27,493 nt of DNA from JAQBDA01 sp041301185 (GCA_041301185.1 JBFYSV010000166.1:1-27493), one strand, 5' to 3'. Counted from the first letter of the stretch, positions 1-8,942 are shown. Notes: generated by a model not told the origin, from the sequence alone. Numbers and translations: made by a program.

Positions 1-50
1 GCATTGTGGGTAGAAGCTGGCTCTGGGACTTACCGTGACGAGGTGGTTCA

Positions 51-70
51 GTAACGGCGATTACCAGTGG
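51..70. repeat. Left copy of a 20-bp inverted repeat shared with the right end
   Basis: The 20 bases here are the reverse complement of positions 27425-27444 with a single mismatch. The similarity stops abruptly on both sides. The two copies lie about 27.4 kb apart, one near each end of the window, both outside genes. I cannot tell from one window whether this is a dispersed intergenic repeat, a pair of element ends, or the reason an assembly broke here. Confidence 0.55.
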
Positions 71-112
71 CACAGAGTTTATTAGAGTACTTTTGGCGGT
101 TTGCATAGTAAA

Positions 113-126
113 ATAGGGTACCCTAT
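113..126. promoter_or_regulatory. 14-bp perfect palindrome upstream of ppk1, possible operator
   Basis: ATAGGGTACCCTAT reads identically on both strands and ends 16 bp before the ppk1 ATG, between the gene and any upstream promoter. Its position and perfect symmetry suit a repressor site. A related 13-bp inverted repeat lies at 9998-10010. No regulator is identified and I saw no convincing -35/-10 pair here, so function is inference. Confidence 0.35.
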
Positions 127-142
127 CCACAGGATTTATCAG

Positions 143-2281
143 ATGCCCGAAAAAGTCGAAACAACCCAGCAAACAGAGAGCCTGAAAGATCTGTCTGATC
201 CCAAAATATACGTGAACCGCGAGATCAGCCTGCTGGAATTCCAGCGCAGGGTACTGGAAGAAGCCCAGGATGAGAAAAACCCACTTCTGGAGCGGGTGAA
301 ATTTCTTTCCATCGTCGGTTCCAACCTTGACGAATTCTTTATGGTGCGGGTCGCTGGTCTTAGAAAACAGATTGATGCACATGTTATCGAACTTCCCCCA
401 GACGGGATGACGCCTGCTGAGCAGCTGGCTGCCATCCGCAAAATAGCTTCCCAAATCATGAGCCAGGCACGCGCCTGCCTGCGCCAGGATCTCATGCCAG
501 CCTTGAACAAAGCCGGCATTCATATCCTGGACTATTCTGAGCTGGATGAGCGGCAAAAATCCACGGTAGATGATTACTTTGAAGAAGTGATCTTCCCCGT
601 GCTAACCCCACTGGCTTTCGACCCCGGACACCCGTTTCCCCATATATCAAATCTCAGTCTCAATCTGGCAGTCCTGATCTGCGACGAGAAGGATGAAGAA
701 CATTTTGCCCGGATTAAAGTCCCTGGCACGCTCCCCCGCCTTGTGCCAATAAAACGCTCTTCTGGCAGTGTGCGCAAAGACGGGACTGTACCATACCATC
801 ATTACTTTGTCTGGCTGGAGCAGGTGATTGCCAGCAATCTTCCCAAGCTCTTCCCCGGAATGGAGGTTTTAGAAGTCCATCCTTTCCGCGTGACCCGCGA
901 CGCGGATAACGAAATCCAGGAACTGGAAGCTTCCGACCTTCTTGAGACGATGGAAGAGAGCGTCAGGCAGAGACGCTTTGGCTCGGTTGTGCGCATCACA
1001 ATCAATACCAGCATGCCCAATCAAATCCGCCAGATTTTGCTCGACAATCTGGAGGTCGATCGCAACGACATCTACCCCCTGGAAGGTCCCTTGGGGCTCA
1101 GCAATCTATTCCAACTCTACAACGTTGATCGTTACGATCTTAAAGACCCACTGTATAAAGCACCAATTCCCGCCATCTTGCGAGTTGAGCCCTCTGATGG
1201 CGGTATTTTTACTGCTATCCGCCGCGAGGACACCTTGCTGCACCACCCGTATGATTCATTCACCCCGGTGGTAGATTTCCTGCGTTCTGCTGCCCGCGAC
1301 CCGGATGTGCTGGCGATCAAGCAGACCCTCTACCGGGTTGGGCGCAACCCGCCTGTTGTGCATGCCCTGCTGGAGGCAGTCGAAAACCGCAAGCAGGTAG
1401 CGGTGTTGATGGAGCTGAAAGCCCGCTTTGACGAAGAGAGCAATATCGGCTGGGCCAAGCAAATGGAAAAGGCCGGGGTGCACGTGATCTACGGCCTGCT
1501 CGGTTTGAAAACCCATTCGAAAGTTGCCCTGGTGGTGCGCAGAGAAGGTGATGGCATCCGCCGCTATATCCACCTGGGAACCGGAAATTACAACGCGGTT
1601 ACCGCCCAACTCTACGAAGACCTGGGTATGTTCACCTGTGATCCGGATATCGGCGCCGATGCCACCGATCTATTCAACTACCTGACCGGATACTCAGGCA
1701 AACGGGATTACCGCAAGCTGCTGGTAGCGCCCATCAACCTGCGCGAGCGGATGACGGCTCTCATCCGGCGGGAGATCAAGCACCACAAAGCTGGTCACCA
1801 GGGTCACCTCATTTTCAAGATGAATGCTCTGGTGGATTCACCCATCATCCAGGAGTTGTACCGCGCCTCCCAGGCTGGCGTCCGGGTGGATTTGCTGGTT
1901 CGCGGAATTTGCTGCCTGCGTCCTGGATTGAAGGGCGTCAGTGAAAACATCTCTGTCACCAGCATTGTTGGGCGCTTCCTCGAGCATAGCCGTGTCTACT
2001 GGTTCAACAATGCCGGCAACCAAGAGGTTTATCTGGGCAGCGCAGATCTGATGCCGCGCAACATCAACCGCCGGGTAGAGGTCTTATTCCCCGTGCAAGA
2101 TCAACGCCTGGCAAACTATTTGCGCAACGAGGTGTTGCAAACCTACCTTTCGGACAATGTCAAAGCTCGCCGCATGCAGACAGACGGAAGCTACATACGG
2201 GTCAAGCCAGAAGATAAACAAACCCTCCTGAATAGCCAGGAATGGCTGCTGGATTGGCACCAACGCACGTATAAGGCATAG
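143..2281 (+). CDS. ppk1: Polyphosphate kinase 1
   Basis: PPK1 reversibly transfers the terminal phosphate of ATP onto inorganic polyphosphate chains. The 712-residue length fits the family. The N-terminal domain opens with YVNREISLLEFQRRVLEEA and SNLDEFFMVRVAG, both typical of PPK1. The catalytic half carries HLGTGNYN with the phospho-acceptor histidine at about residue 477, and later LEHSRVYWF and SADLMPRN, which hold the second conserved histidine region and the phosphate-binding site. The ATG at 143 is preferred because AGGA lies 8 bases upstream; an in-frame TTG at 101 would add 14 unconserved residues. The CHAD-protein gene starts 4 bases after the stop, so the two are probably cotranscribed and both concern polyphosphate. 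Confidence 0.96.
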   Translation: MPEKVETTQQTESLKDLSDPKIYVNREISLLEFQRRVLEEAQDEKNPLLERVKFLSIVGSNLDEFFMVRVAGLRKQIDAHVIELPPDGMTPAEQLAAIRKIASQIMSQARACLRQDLMPALNKAGIHILDYSELDERQKSTVDDYFEEVIFPVLTPLAFDPGHPFPHISNLSLNLAVLICDEKDEEHFARIKVPGTLPRLVPIKRSSGSVRKDGTVPYHHYFVWLEQVIASNLPKLFPGMEVLEVHPFRVTRDADNEIQELEASDLLETMEESVRQRRFGSVVRITINTSMPNQIRQILLDNLEVDRNDIYPLEGPLGLSNLFQLYNVDRYDLKDPLYKAPIPAILRVEPSDGGIFTAIRREDTLLHHPYDSFTPVVDFLRSAARDPDVLAIKQTLYRVGRNPPVVHALLEAVENRKQVAVLMELKARFDEESNIGWAKQMEKAGVHVIYGLLGLKTHSKVALVVRREGDGIRRYIHLGTGNYNAVTAQLYEDLGMFTCDPDIGADATDLFNYLTGYSGKRDYRKLLVAPINLRERMTALIRREIKHHKAGHQGHLIFKMNALVDSPIIQELYRASQAGVRVDLLVRGICCLRPGLKGVSENISVTSIVGRFLEHSRVYWFNNAGNQEVYLGSADLMPRNINRRVEVLFPVQDQRLANYLRNEVLQTYLSDNVKARRMQTDGSYIRVKPEDKQTLLNSQEWLLDWHQRTYKA

Positions 2282-2285
2282 GATC

Positions 2286-3590
2286 ATGCCCGAACAATTA
2301 CTAACCCCCGAACAGCGCCAGCAGTTAGAGGCGCTTCTGGCAGGTGACCCGATCGAGGCAGTCCGCCGCCGCGCTCAGTTGCTGCTCTTGCTGGATGACG
2401 GTGCTCCAACCCAACAGGCTGCCCAGGCGGTAGGGATCACGCCCGGTCGAGCGCGCCATTGGAGAGGCTCATTCCGCAAGCAAGGAATGCTGATCTTCCC
2501 TTCAGAGAGCCAGCCCGATCAGCCATTAGATGCAGCTGTGGCGAAAATTATCCCGGTTGCCGATCAACCAGGGATTCCTCGGGAAGAGCCTAAACAAAGA
2601 TCTCCTCTGGATCAATTCCTGCTGGAGGCAAAGAGTATCGGAGGTCCGGGGGTACAGCCCGATGATCCCCTGGCTGAGGCGGGACGCAAGGTTATGCGCC
2701 ACCATTTCGCACAGATGTTGCTCCATGAAAACGGCACTCGCCTGGGGAAGGATATCGAAGAGCTGCACGATATGCGGGTTGCAACTCGCAGGATGCGCGC
2801 TGCTTTCGAGGTCTTTAGCGACGGCTTTACTGAAAAAGCGATCAAGACTCACCTGAAAGGCCTGCGCGCAACCGGGCGCAACCTGGGTAGGGTCCGCGAT
2901 CTGGATGTCTTCATGGAAAAGGCGCATATCTATTTGAAAAAGCTGCCAGCAGACAGGCAGGCCGAACTAGAGCCTCTGCTCCAATCCTGGGCGGAAGAAC
3001 GCGAAAAAGACCGTTTACTCATGGTTAACTTCTTGGATGGCTCAAAATACGCTGAATTCAGAGAAGATTTTCTACACTTTGTTTCCACCCCAGGAGAAGG
3101 GGCGCGGAAACCCTCATCCACAGATTTCATCCCCAGCCGAGCCGGGGATATTGCGCCGATACTGATTTATACGCGCCTGGCATCTGTGCGCGCCTTTAAC
3201 TCGATCCTCGAGACGGCCTCCCTGGAGCAGTTCCACGCGCTGCGCATTGAGTTCAAGAAGCTGCGCTATACGGTCGAATTCTTTCGGGAAGTACTGGGTG
3301 AAGAATCAAAGCTGGTGATCAACGACTTGAAGATGATCCAGGATCACCTGGGCGACTTGAACGATGCGCATGTCGCCACCCAGATCCTGCGCGATTTCCT
3401 TACAGTTTGGGAGAAGGAACAGGACCAATTACCTGTAGCCCAGCGCAGAAGCCCGGAACCAATCCTGGCATATCTTACTTTCCGCTACAACGAGCTGCAA
3501 CGTCTGATGCAATCCTTCCAGGAGACCTGGCAGCACTTCAACCGCCCGGAATTTCAACAAAACCTGGCTCAGGCTGTGGCGGGTTTATAA
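2286..3590 (+). CDS. CHAD-domain protein with N-terminal helix-turn-helix
   Basis: The 434-residue protein has two parts. Residues 1-70 form a homeodomain-like helix-turn-helix (LTPEQRQQLEALL, then AAQAVGITPGRARHW) resembling the N-terminal DNA-binding domain of IS630-type transposases. From about residue 125 a CHAD domain follows, with the conserved-histidine helices ELHDMRVATRRMRAAF and FHALRIEFKKLRYTVEFF that form a basic, polyanion-binding bundle. CHAD domains are known to bind polyphosphate, and the gene lies 4 bases after ppk1, so a polyphosphate-binding or polyphosphate-sensing role is likely. The last 6 bases overlap the convergent metallophosphoesterase gene. Whether the helix-turn-helix part binds DNA is inference. 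Confidence 0.88.
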   Translation: MPEQLLTPEQRQQLEALLAGDPIEAVRRRAQLLLLLDDGAPTQQAAQAVGITPGRARHWRGSFRKQGMLIFPSESQPDQPLDAAVAKIIPVADQPGIPREEPKQRSPLDQFLLEAKSIGGPGVQPDDPLAEAGRKVMRHHFAQMLLHENGTRLGKDIEELHDMRVATRRMRAAFEVFSDGFTEKAIKTHLKGLRATGRNLGRVRDLDVFMEKAHIYLKKLPADRQAELEPLLQSWAEEREKDRLLMVNFLDGSKYAEFREDFLHFVSTPGEGARKPSSTDFIPSRAGDIAPILIYTRLASVRAFNSILETASLEQFHALRIEFKKLRYTVEFFREVLGEESKLVINDLKMIQDHLGDLNDAHVATQILRDFLTVWEKEQDQLPVAQRRSPEPILAYLTFRYNELQRLMQSFQETWQHFNRPEFQQNLAQAVAGL

Positions 3591-4346
3591 TTCCTCATTG
3601 GCGTCGATCTCGTTATCGTCCAGTACCGCGTCCAAATCGTAGCCGCGTAAAAGCATCTGTGCAAAGACCTCTGGCAGCCCCGCCAGCCGGATGGCTGCCG
3701 CGGCCCGCTCCATATCGTATTCAACGCGGTAATGCTGGACTGCAAAGCTGCCCTCAGCAAGCTCCAGAATGGCATAACACGCCCGCGGATCACCGTCTCC
3801 TTGCCTGCCCACACTACCGGTGTTGATAAACAGTACCCCACCCACCTGCCGGGCAAACGGTTGGTGTGAGTGCCCGCAGATCACGACCTCTGCCCGGGCG
3901 ATCCGGCTCAGCTGTTCCAGCCGTTCTTCCGGTGTTCCGGCAGTAAGCGGTTCAACATTAGAGACGGGGCTGCCGTGGGTCAATAAAAACTGCCTGCCGG
4001 CAATATTCAGGCGCAGCTCTTGGGGCAGCTTGGATAGATACTGCCGGTTGCTTGCTGAGAGCTGCTTGTGAGCCCACCTGAACGCTGTGTATTTTTCTGA
4101 TCGCTTGGATTTGCGCCACTTGCTCTTTTTATCAGGGAAATTGAGCACCTTGATATCGTAATTACCGACAATACTGATCGCCCTCACCTCGCGCAGCAGC
4201 TCGATCACCTGGTTGGGAAAGGCTCCGTAGCCTATGATATCGCCCACGTTCCAGATCGCAGCCGCCGATTGCTGCCTGGCGTGAGACAATACCGCTTCAA
4301 AGGCGGGCAGGTTTGCATGTATATCCCCCACCAGGGCGATTTTCAT
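3585..4346 (-). CDS. Metallophosphoesterase, YfcE/MJ0936-like
   Basis: A 253-residue calcineurin-like phosphoesterase. The binuclear metal-site motifs appear in order: GDIHAN near the N-terminus, GDIIGYG, VGNYD, LTHGSP and GHSHQPF, which supply the Asp, His and Asn ligands. Such small cytosolic enzymes hydrolyse phosphodiesters or phosphomonoesters; the substrate cannot be read from sequence. I start it at the ATG giving MKIALVGDIHANL because the first motif normally lies within ten residues of the N-terminus; a longer in-frame extension to 4442 runs through the upstream gene. It follows the phosphoribosyltransferase by 22 bases and is probably cotranscribed with it. Its 3' end overlaps the convergent CHAD gene by 6 bp. 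Confidence 0.9.
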   Translation of the reverse strand: MKIALVGDIHANLPAFEAVLSHARQQSAAAIWNVGDIIGYGAFPNQVIELLREVRAISIVGNYDIKVLNFPDKKSKWRKSKRSEKYTAFRWAHKQLSASNRQYLSKLPQELRLNIAGRQFLLTHGSPVSNVEPLTAGTPEERLEQLSRIARAEVVICGHSHQPFARQVGGVLFINTGSVGRQGDGDPRACYAILELAEGSFAVQHYRVEYDMERAAAAIRLAGLPEVFAQMLLRGYDLDAVLDDNEIDANEEL

Positions 4347-4368
4347 AAGCCAATCAACCCCGGTCTGC

Positions 4369-4890
4369 TTAAGAAGGGCTTTGGGGGGTGCGATCCAGCA
4401 GCGCCCGGTCTGCTCCCCGATCAATCTCCCAGGGATATACAATGTGAGCGTCCGTTATCGCAGCATAATAATCTGGACGCGTATTTCCAAACAGATTACG
4501 ATAGGGATTAAAGTGCAAAACACAGGTCGCGGGTAAGCCTCCCGCCGTGGAAATTCGGTTCCTCACCGAAGTGACCGTCCTGCCAGATCCCCACACATCA
4601 TCAACAACTAAAGTGCGGCGCCCGCTCAACAAGCTGTCTTCTGGGAACTGGATGAACTTGGGCCAGGCCATTAACCGGGCGCGCTCCATTTCCAGTTGGG
4701 CAGGGAAATCCACCGCAGCCGTCAGGATATGGGTGATGCCCATCGCTTCTGCCAGCATCCCGCCTGGAATGATCCCGCCACGGGTGATCAACACCATGGC
4801 GTCGTACTCATTTTCGAACTGGGGCAACAGGTAATCGATCAGGCGATCTACATCCGCCCAGGTTAGCACCTCATGCCGCACTGGTTGCAT
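4369..4890 (-). CDS. Phosphoribosyltransferase, purine (xanthine/guanine) type
   Basis: A 173-residue type I phosphoribosyltransferase. The PRPP-binding signature VVDDVWGSGRT lies around residues 92-102, and the earlier LITRGGIIPGGMLAE segment is the usual pyrophosphate-binding loop region. Members transfer a nucleobase to PRPP in purine salvage; the size and the RGG loop suggest a Gpt/xanthine-guanine-like enzyme, but the base specificity is not certain. The start at 4890 is fixed by AAGGAGAG 5 bases upstream. A promoter embedded in the end of priA (5021-5050) leaves a leader of about 120 bases. The metallophosphoesterase follows in the same direction. Confidence 0.85.
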   Translation of the reverse strand: MQPVRHEVLTWADVDRLIDYLLPQFENEYDAMVLITRGGIIPGGMLAEAMGITHILTAAVDFPAQLEMERARLMAWPKFIQFPEDSLLSGRRTLVVDDVWGSGRTVTSVRNRISTAGGLPATCVLHFNPYRNLFGNTRPDYYAAITDAHIVYPWEIDRGADRALLDRTPQSPS

Positions 4891-5014
4891 ACATCTCTCC
4901 TTTTCAGGCTGGCAAACAGGCCTCGCGAGCATGCCCTTTTGATACTTAAAAGGCTATCACCCGCAGAACCTACCCACCGCCACCCCGCATGTCACGGGTA
5001 GCATCCGATCCATC
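4891..5014 (-). other. Leader of the phosphoribosyltransferase gene
   Basis: About 120 bases lie between the inferred transcription start near 5014 and the ATG. On the minus strand the leader contains CTACCC and a matching GGGTAG, and further down a 7-bp hairpin GCCTTTT/AAAAGGGC (one G-U pair) with a short loop. No known purine riboswitch core was recognised and there is no U-tract typical of an attenuator. Only its structure is seen; a regulatory role is a guess. Confidence 0.25.
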
Positions 5015-5020
5015 CTGCAT

Positions 5021-5050
5021 ATTATAGCAAAGACGGCGGGTCAATCTCAA
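5021..5050 (-). promoter_or_regulatory. Promoter for the phosphoribosyltransferase operon, inside the end of priA
   Basis: On the minus strand TTGAGA (5050-5045) and TATAAT (5026-5021) are 18 bases apart, and the -10 is preceded by TGC, making an extended -10. The priA stop codon TAA (5024-5022) is part of the -10 box. A GGCGGGT/ACCCGCC hairpin overlaps the -35/spacer region. This is one of the best sigma-70-type promoter matches in the window. Confidence 0.6.
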
Positions 5051-7544
5051 CCCGCCATTCGCTCAAATTTCTTCCCCGGAGCAAGGAAACGGGATCTGGT
5101 CCCCGGATAACAACTTGCCACCGATATAGACCTGCCAGGCGAGCAAAAAAGCACGGTGCCGGACCGATAATTTCTGTGGCGCTACGCTGCTCTTGCCTGA
5201 TCCAATCCCGAACCTGGGCCGCCAGTTTGTGCGCTTGCTGCTCTGCCTTGAACGAATCGGTGTTCCGGTATTCCAGGCGGACCAGGCGGGCAAATGGTGG
5301 GTATCCGAGCTGGCGGCGATAGCTCAATTCCTGCTGGTAAAAGCTCTTATAGCTGTGTTCTGCAGCCGCGCGGATGATATAGTGATCCGGCTGAAAGGTT
5401 TGCAAGATCACCCTGCCTCCCAGGGGACTTCGCCCAGCTCGACCCGCCACCTGGGCCAGTACCTGGAATGTCCTTTCAGCAGCCGTGTAATCAGGCAGAT
5501 TCAGGCCGACATCCGCGAGCACTACCCCTACCAGGGTGACCAGCGGCAGGTCAAGCCCTTTTGCCAGCATCTGAGTGCCAATCAGCACATCCGCCCGGTG
5601 GGCGCTAAAGTGGCTCAGGATCAGATCATGAGCGCCTTTCTTGCGAGTGACCTCATAATCCCAGCGCAAAGTGCGCGCCTGCGGGAAGGCTGCTTGCACC
5701 TCCATCTCCACGCGCTCTGTCCCGGTGCCGAACTGGCGGATGCGAGTACTCCCACATTGCGGGCAAGTGTCAGGCATTTTCCTCTGGTAGCCGCAATGGT
5801 GGCAGGTGAGCGCAGATTGCGGTGAGTGGAAAGTGAGCGGCAGGTCACAGCGAGGGCATTTTAAAGCATGCCCACAATCCCGGCAGAACACATAAGTGGC
5901 TGTCCCCCGCCGGTTGAGGAACAAAATCGCCTGCAGATCGCGCTCAAGCACTTCACCCAGCGCCTGGTGCAAAACACGGCTGAAAATAGAGCGGTTACCC
6001 TCCTTCAGCTCTTGGCGCATGTCGACCACCTGCACCGGCGGCAGGTCGATCACCTCCGCCTCCTCCTCGAGGGGCTGGAAGCGGGAAGTAAGGCGAAGCT
6101 TTTCCACCTGGGCGCGGACAGCCTGGCGATGGGCTAGGATCCGGGCGGGTAGACGCAAATAGTGCCAGTCTCCACGGCTGGCGTGGTAGGTGGTGGTAAT
6201 TTCCGGCGTGGCTGATCCCAGGAGGCACACCGCCCCCGCCAGGCGAGCGTAGGCTACCGCGATATCAACAGCATGATAGAAAGGCGGGTCACTCTGGTAA
6301 TAGGATTGGTCGTGGCACTCATCCAGCACGATCAAGCCCACCTGCGAAAAAGGGGTGAAGAGGGCACTACGCGGCCCAACGACAACCTGGATTTCGCCGC
6401 TGCGGGCTCGCCGCCAGGTATCATACCGTTCTCCGGGTGTCAGGCGTGAGTGCACCAGTCCTACTCGACCCGGGAAGCGAGAAAGAAAACGCCGTACCGC
6501 TTGCGGGGTCAAGGCGATCTCCGGAACCAGGATGACCGCCTGCCTCCCAAGGCCAAGCACCATCTCAACCGCGTGCATATAAATTTCGGTCTTTCCCGAC
6601 CCGGTAACACCATGCAGCAAGAATGGCGCTGCCGGCTTCCCCTCGAAAGCACTCTGGATGGCAGGCTGGATGGCTTGCAGGCATTGGCGCTGGTCGGCTG
6701 TCAATACCGGCGGGCTGGACGGTTGGAAATCGATCGATTCCAGTGGATCACGCCACACTTCGCTCTCCCCCAACTCAACCAACCCCAGGTCAGCCAGGCG
6801 GCGTAAGTCACTTAAATTACCCCCGCTCTCCGCATATACCCAGGTAACCTCCACTGCGCCGGGCTCGCGCAGCAGGTAGCGCAGGATTGCCTGGCGTCGA
6901 GCCAGCACCTGCGAGCCGGCTTTCCCTAAATTGGGCATCTGGGCCTGCACCGTTTCAGGGTCACACGCCAGCCGTACCGTGCGCACAGTTTTGGCGCGCA
7001 CGCCTGGCGCTTGCAGGATTGGTGTTGCAGAAAGTAAGCCCCGCCCTACCAGGCCGCGCCCAGCCGCCCGCCAATTGACTCTGGGCATCGCCTGGTCGAT
7101 CTGGCGACCGCGCAAGGGGCCGCGCTGTTCCAATAGCTTGAGCAAGCGTAATTGCAGGGGAGTCAGGGCTTTCAGGCTGGCAGAAGATTGCGTCCGCTCA
7201 ATCGAATACAGGTTGTCCGCCTGCTGCCCCAAACCGGGTGGGAGAAACAGGTCAATGCTCGCCCCCAGCGGAGTGAGCGTGCTTTCCGCCAGGTAACGAG
7301 CCAGCTCAATCTGCGCTCCCGTCATCACGGGCAATGGATCCAGCAATGAAGAGATTGGTTTTGTCTCAGAGATGCCCGGCGATTGTATTTCGCCCAGTAC
7401 CACTCCCTGCACGTGTTGCCTGCCGAAAGGGACTTCAACCAGGTGACCTGCCTGTACCTTGCCCTCCAACTCTGGCGGCAAGTGGTAGTGGAAAACATCA
7501 TCCACCTGGGGCACATTGACAGCAATTTCTACAAATACAGGCAT
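5022..7544 (-). CDS. priA: Primosomal protein N' (replication restart helicase)
   Basis: PriA recognises stalled forks and reloads the replicative helicase. At 840 residues it is in the longer part of the family's range. The N-terminal PDYHLPPEL-like segment (VDDVFHYHLPPELEG) is the 3'-DNA-end-binding domain. Walker A GVTGSGKTE lies near residues 312-320 and the DExH box reads LDECHD near residue 409. Between about residues 551 and 596 eight cysteines in CxxC pairs form the two zinc sites. The helicase C-terminal part includes GTQMLAKGLDLP and QVAGRAGR. It starts 9 bases after the stop of the CBS-domain gene, so it is probably cotranscribed with it; no clear ribosome-binding site was seen. 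Confidence 0.96.
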   Translation of the reverse strand: MPVFVEIAVNVPQVDDVFHYHLPPELEGKVQAGHLVEVPFGRQHVQGVVLGEIQSPGISETKPISSLLDPLPVMTGAQIELARYLAESTLTPLGASIDLFLPPGLGQQADNLYSIERTQSSASLKALTPLQLRLLKLLEQRGPLRGRQIDQAMPRVNWRAAGRGLVGRGLLSATPILQAPGVRAKTVRTVRLACDPETVQAQMPNLGKAGSQVLARRQAILRYLLREPGAVEVTWVYAESGGNLSDLRRLADLGLVELGESEVWRDPLESIDFQPSSPPVLTADQRQCLQAIQPAIQSAFEGKPAAPFLLHGVTGSGKTEIYMHAVEMVLGLGRQAVILVPEIALTPQAVRRFLSRFPGRVGLVHSRLTPGERYDTWRRARSGEIQVVVGPRSALFTPFSQVGLIVLDECHDQSYYQSDPPFYHAVDIAVAYARLAGAVCLLGSATPEITTTYHASRGDWHYLRLPARILAHRQAVRAQVEKLRLTSRFQPLEEEAEVIDLPPVQVVDMRQELKEGNRSIFSRVLHQALGEVLERDLQAILFLNRRGTATYVFCRDCGHALKCPRCDLPLTFHSPQSALTCHHCGYQRKMPDTCPQCGSTRIRQFGTGTERVEMEVQAAFPQARTLRWDYEVTRKKGAHDLILSHFSAHRADVLIGTQMLAKGLDLPLVTLVGVVLADVGLNLPDYTAAERTFQVLAQVAGRAGRSPLGGRVILQTFQPDHYIIRAAAEHSYKSFYQQELSYRRQLGYPPFARLVRLEYRNTDSFKAEQQAHKLAAQVRDWIRQEQRSATEIIGPAPCFFARLAGLYRWQVVIRGPDPVSLLRGRNLSEWRVEIDPPSLL

Positions 7545-7553
7545 AGAAGGCGG

Positions 7554-8942
7554 TTATTCTTCAACAGGAGGTAGGCTTGCGATCTCACCGGCCCCATCCC
7601 CGGTTTCCTCGGCGGGCTCACTGTTCAGGTTTAACTTGTTTAATGATACCTGGGCGATCCGCATACCATCCATTACCTCCACCTTCAGACGAATATCATC
7701 TCCCTCGACGACATCGCCTGGGCGCGGGATGCGTCCTAATTTTCCCAGCACGTATCCTGCAATGGTATCGTAATCGGGATCTACCAGGTTTAACTTCAAC
7801 TCCTGATTGACCTCATCGATCAATGCCAGACCACCGATCAGATACGAGCCATCCGGTTGCGTATCGATCTCCGGCGTGAGCGTATCAAATGGATCACTGA
7901 CTTCTCCAACGATCTCCTCCAGCAAATCTTCCAGGGTTACCAGGCCCGCGGTGCCGCCAAATTCATCCATCACGATGGCGATATGCTGCCTGTACTCGCG
8001 AAACTGTTGCAGCAATGCGCTCACCGAGATCGTTTCCGGCACGTAAATTGCCTCCCGAGCTAAGGAGCGTGCTGTGCACTCCCCGCAATCGGGGGACTGC
8101 ATCGCCCGCAGTAGCTCTTTGACATGCACAATCCCCAGGATCTGGTCCAGGCTGTCTTCATAAACCGGGAACTTGGTGAAAGTTGATTGGGTCGCGACGC
8201 GGATAATCTCATCTAGGGGTGTATCGGCCTCCAACGCGATGACACTGGTGCGCGGGATCATCACCTGGCGGACAACCAACTCCCCCAGATCGAAAATGGC
8301 GTGAAGCATTTCGCTCTCCTGAGCTTCAACCACCCCGCCTTCTGTACTGGCAGTCACCAGCATTTTTAGCTCCTCTGTGGAATGGAGCAGCTCTTGACCG
8401 GAAGCCGGCTTGACGCCGATCAGTCGCAAAAAGCCATTGCCCGCACCATTGAGCAACCAGATAGCCGGCTTGAAGATGATTTCTGTCCATACCGTAGGGC
8501 GAGCGACAAAGAGAGAAGTGCGTTCTGGGTATTGCAGCGCAATCGATTTTGGCGCCAGCTCGCCGATCACCACATGAAGGAAAGTGATCAGAGCGAAAGC
8601 CAGGGCTACCGATATCGTATGGGAAACCTCATCTTGAATATCACCCGGGAATAGTTGTACAACCGGCAAGAGCAGGTGCGCCAGGGCTGGCTCGCCGATC
8701 CACCCCAGCCCCAGGCTGGCGATTGTGATGCCTAATTGGGTGGCTGCGATGACCGCATCGGGGTTATCAATTGCTCGCTTCACCCAGGTAGCGCCAAAAT
8801 CTCCCCTGGCAACCAGCTCTGCGATCCGCGTCCGCCTGACGCTCACCAGGGAGAACTCAGCCGCTACAAAGAAACCGTTCGCCAATACCAGTATTCCAAC
8901 TGCAACCAATTTCAGCGCATCAATATAAAAAGAGCTTTCCAT
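7554..8942 (-). CDS. CorC/HlyC-type membrane protein with DUF21 and CBS domains
   Basis: A 462-residue integral membrane protein of the CNNM/CorC family, associated with Mg2+/Co2+ transport or resistance and formerly annotated as hemolysin. The N-terminal DUF21 part (about residues 1-190) contains the hydrophobic segments LVAVGILVLANGFFVAAEFSLVS, ATQLGITIASLGLGWIGEPAL and VALAFALITFLHVVIGELAPK. Residues about 210-335 carry a CBS pair, including VMIPRTSVIALE and VMDEFGGTAGLVTLEDLLEEIVGE. The C-terminal CorC/HlyC domain (PDGSYLIGG to IPRPGD) follows. It lies between the MEMO-like gene and priA. No strong ribosome-binding site is visible before the ATG. Confidence 0.93.
   Translation of the reverse strand: MESSFYIDALKLVAVGILVLANGFFVAAEFSLVSVRRTRIAELVARGDFGATWVKRAIDNPDAVIAATQLGITIASLGLGWIGEPALAHLLLPVVQLFPGDIQDEVSHTISVALAFALITFLHVVIGELAPKSIALQYPERTSLFVARPTVWTEIIFKPAIWLLNGAGNGFLRLIGVKPASGQELLHSTEELKMLVTASTEGGVVEAQESEMLHAIFDLGELVVRQVMIPRTSVIALEADTPLDEIIRVATQSTFTKFPVYEDSLDQILGIVHVKELLRAMQSPDCGECTARSLAREAIYVPETISVSALLQQFREYRQHIAIVMDEFGGTAGLVTLEDLLEEIVGEVSDPFDTLTPEIDTQPDGSYLIGGLALIDEVNQELKLNLVDPDYDTIAGYVLGKLGRIPRPGDVVEGDDIRLKVEVMDGMRIAQVSLNKLNLNSEPAEETGDGAGEIASLPPVEE

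Noticed and set aside
101..142. TTG at 101 as the ppk1 start
   Set aside because: The ATG at 143 has a well-placed AGGA and begins close to the conserved domain; the extension crosses a perfect palindrome.
2286..2500. Transposase remnant (IS630-type)
   Set aside because: The helix-turn-helix is in frame and continuous with an intact CHAD domain; no DDE catalytic domain or terminal repeats are present.
5027..5056. GGCGGGT/ACCCGCC hairpin as a priA terminator
   Set aside because: It lies inside the coding sequence and has no proper U-tract; it overlaps a promoter instead.
5193..5825. A 210-residue plus-strand ORF
   Set aside because: Shadow of priA on the opposite strand, without recognisable domain.
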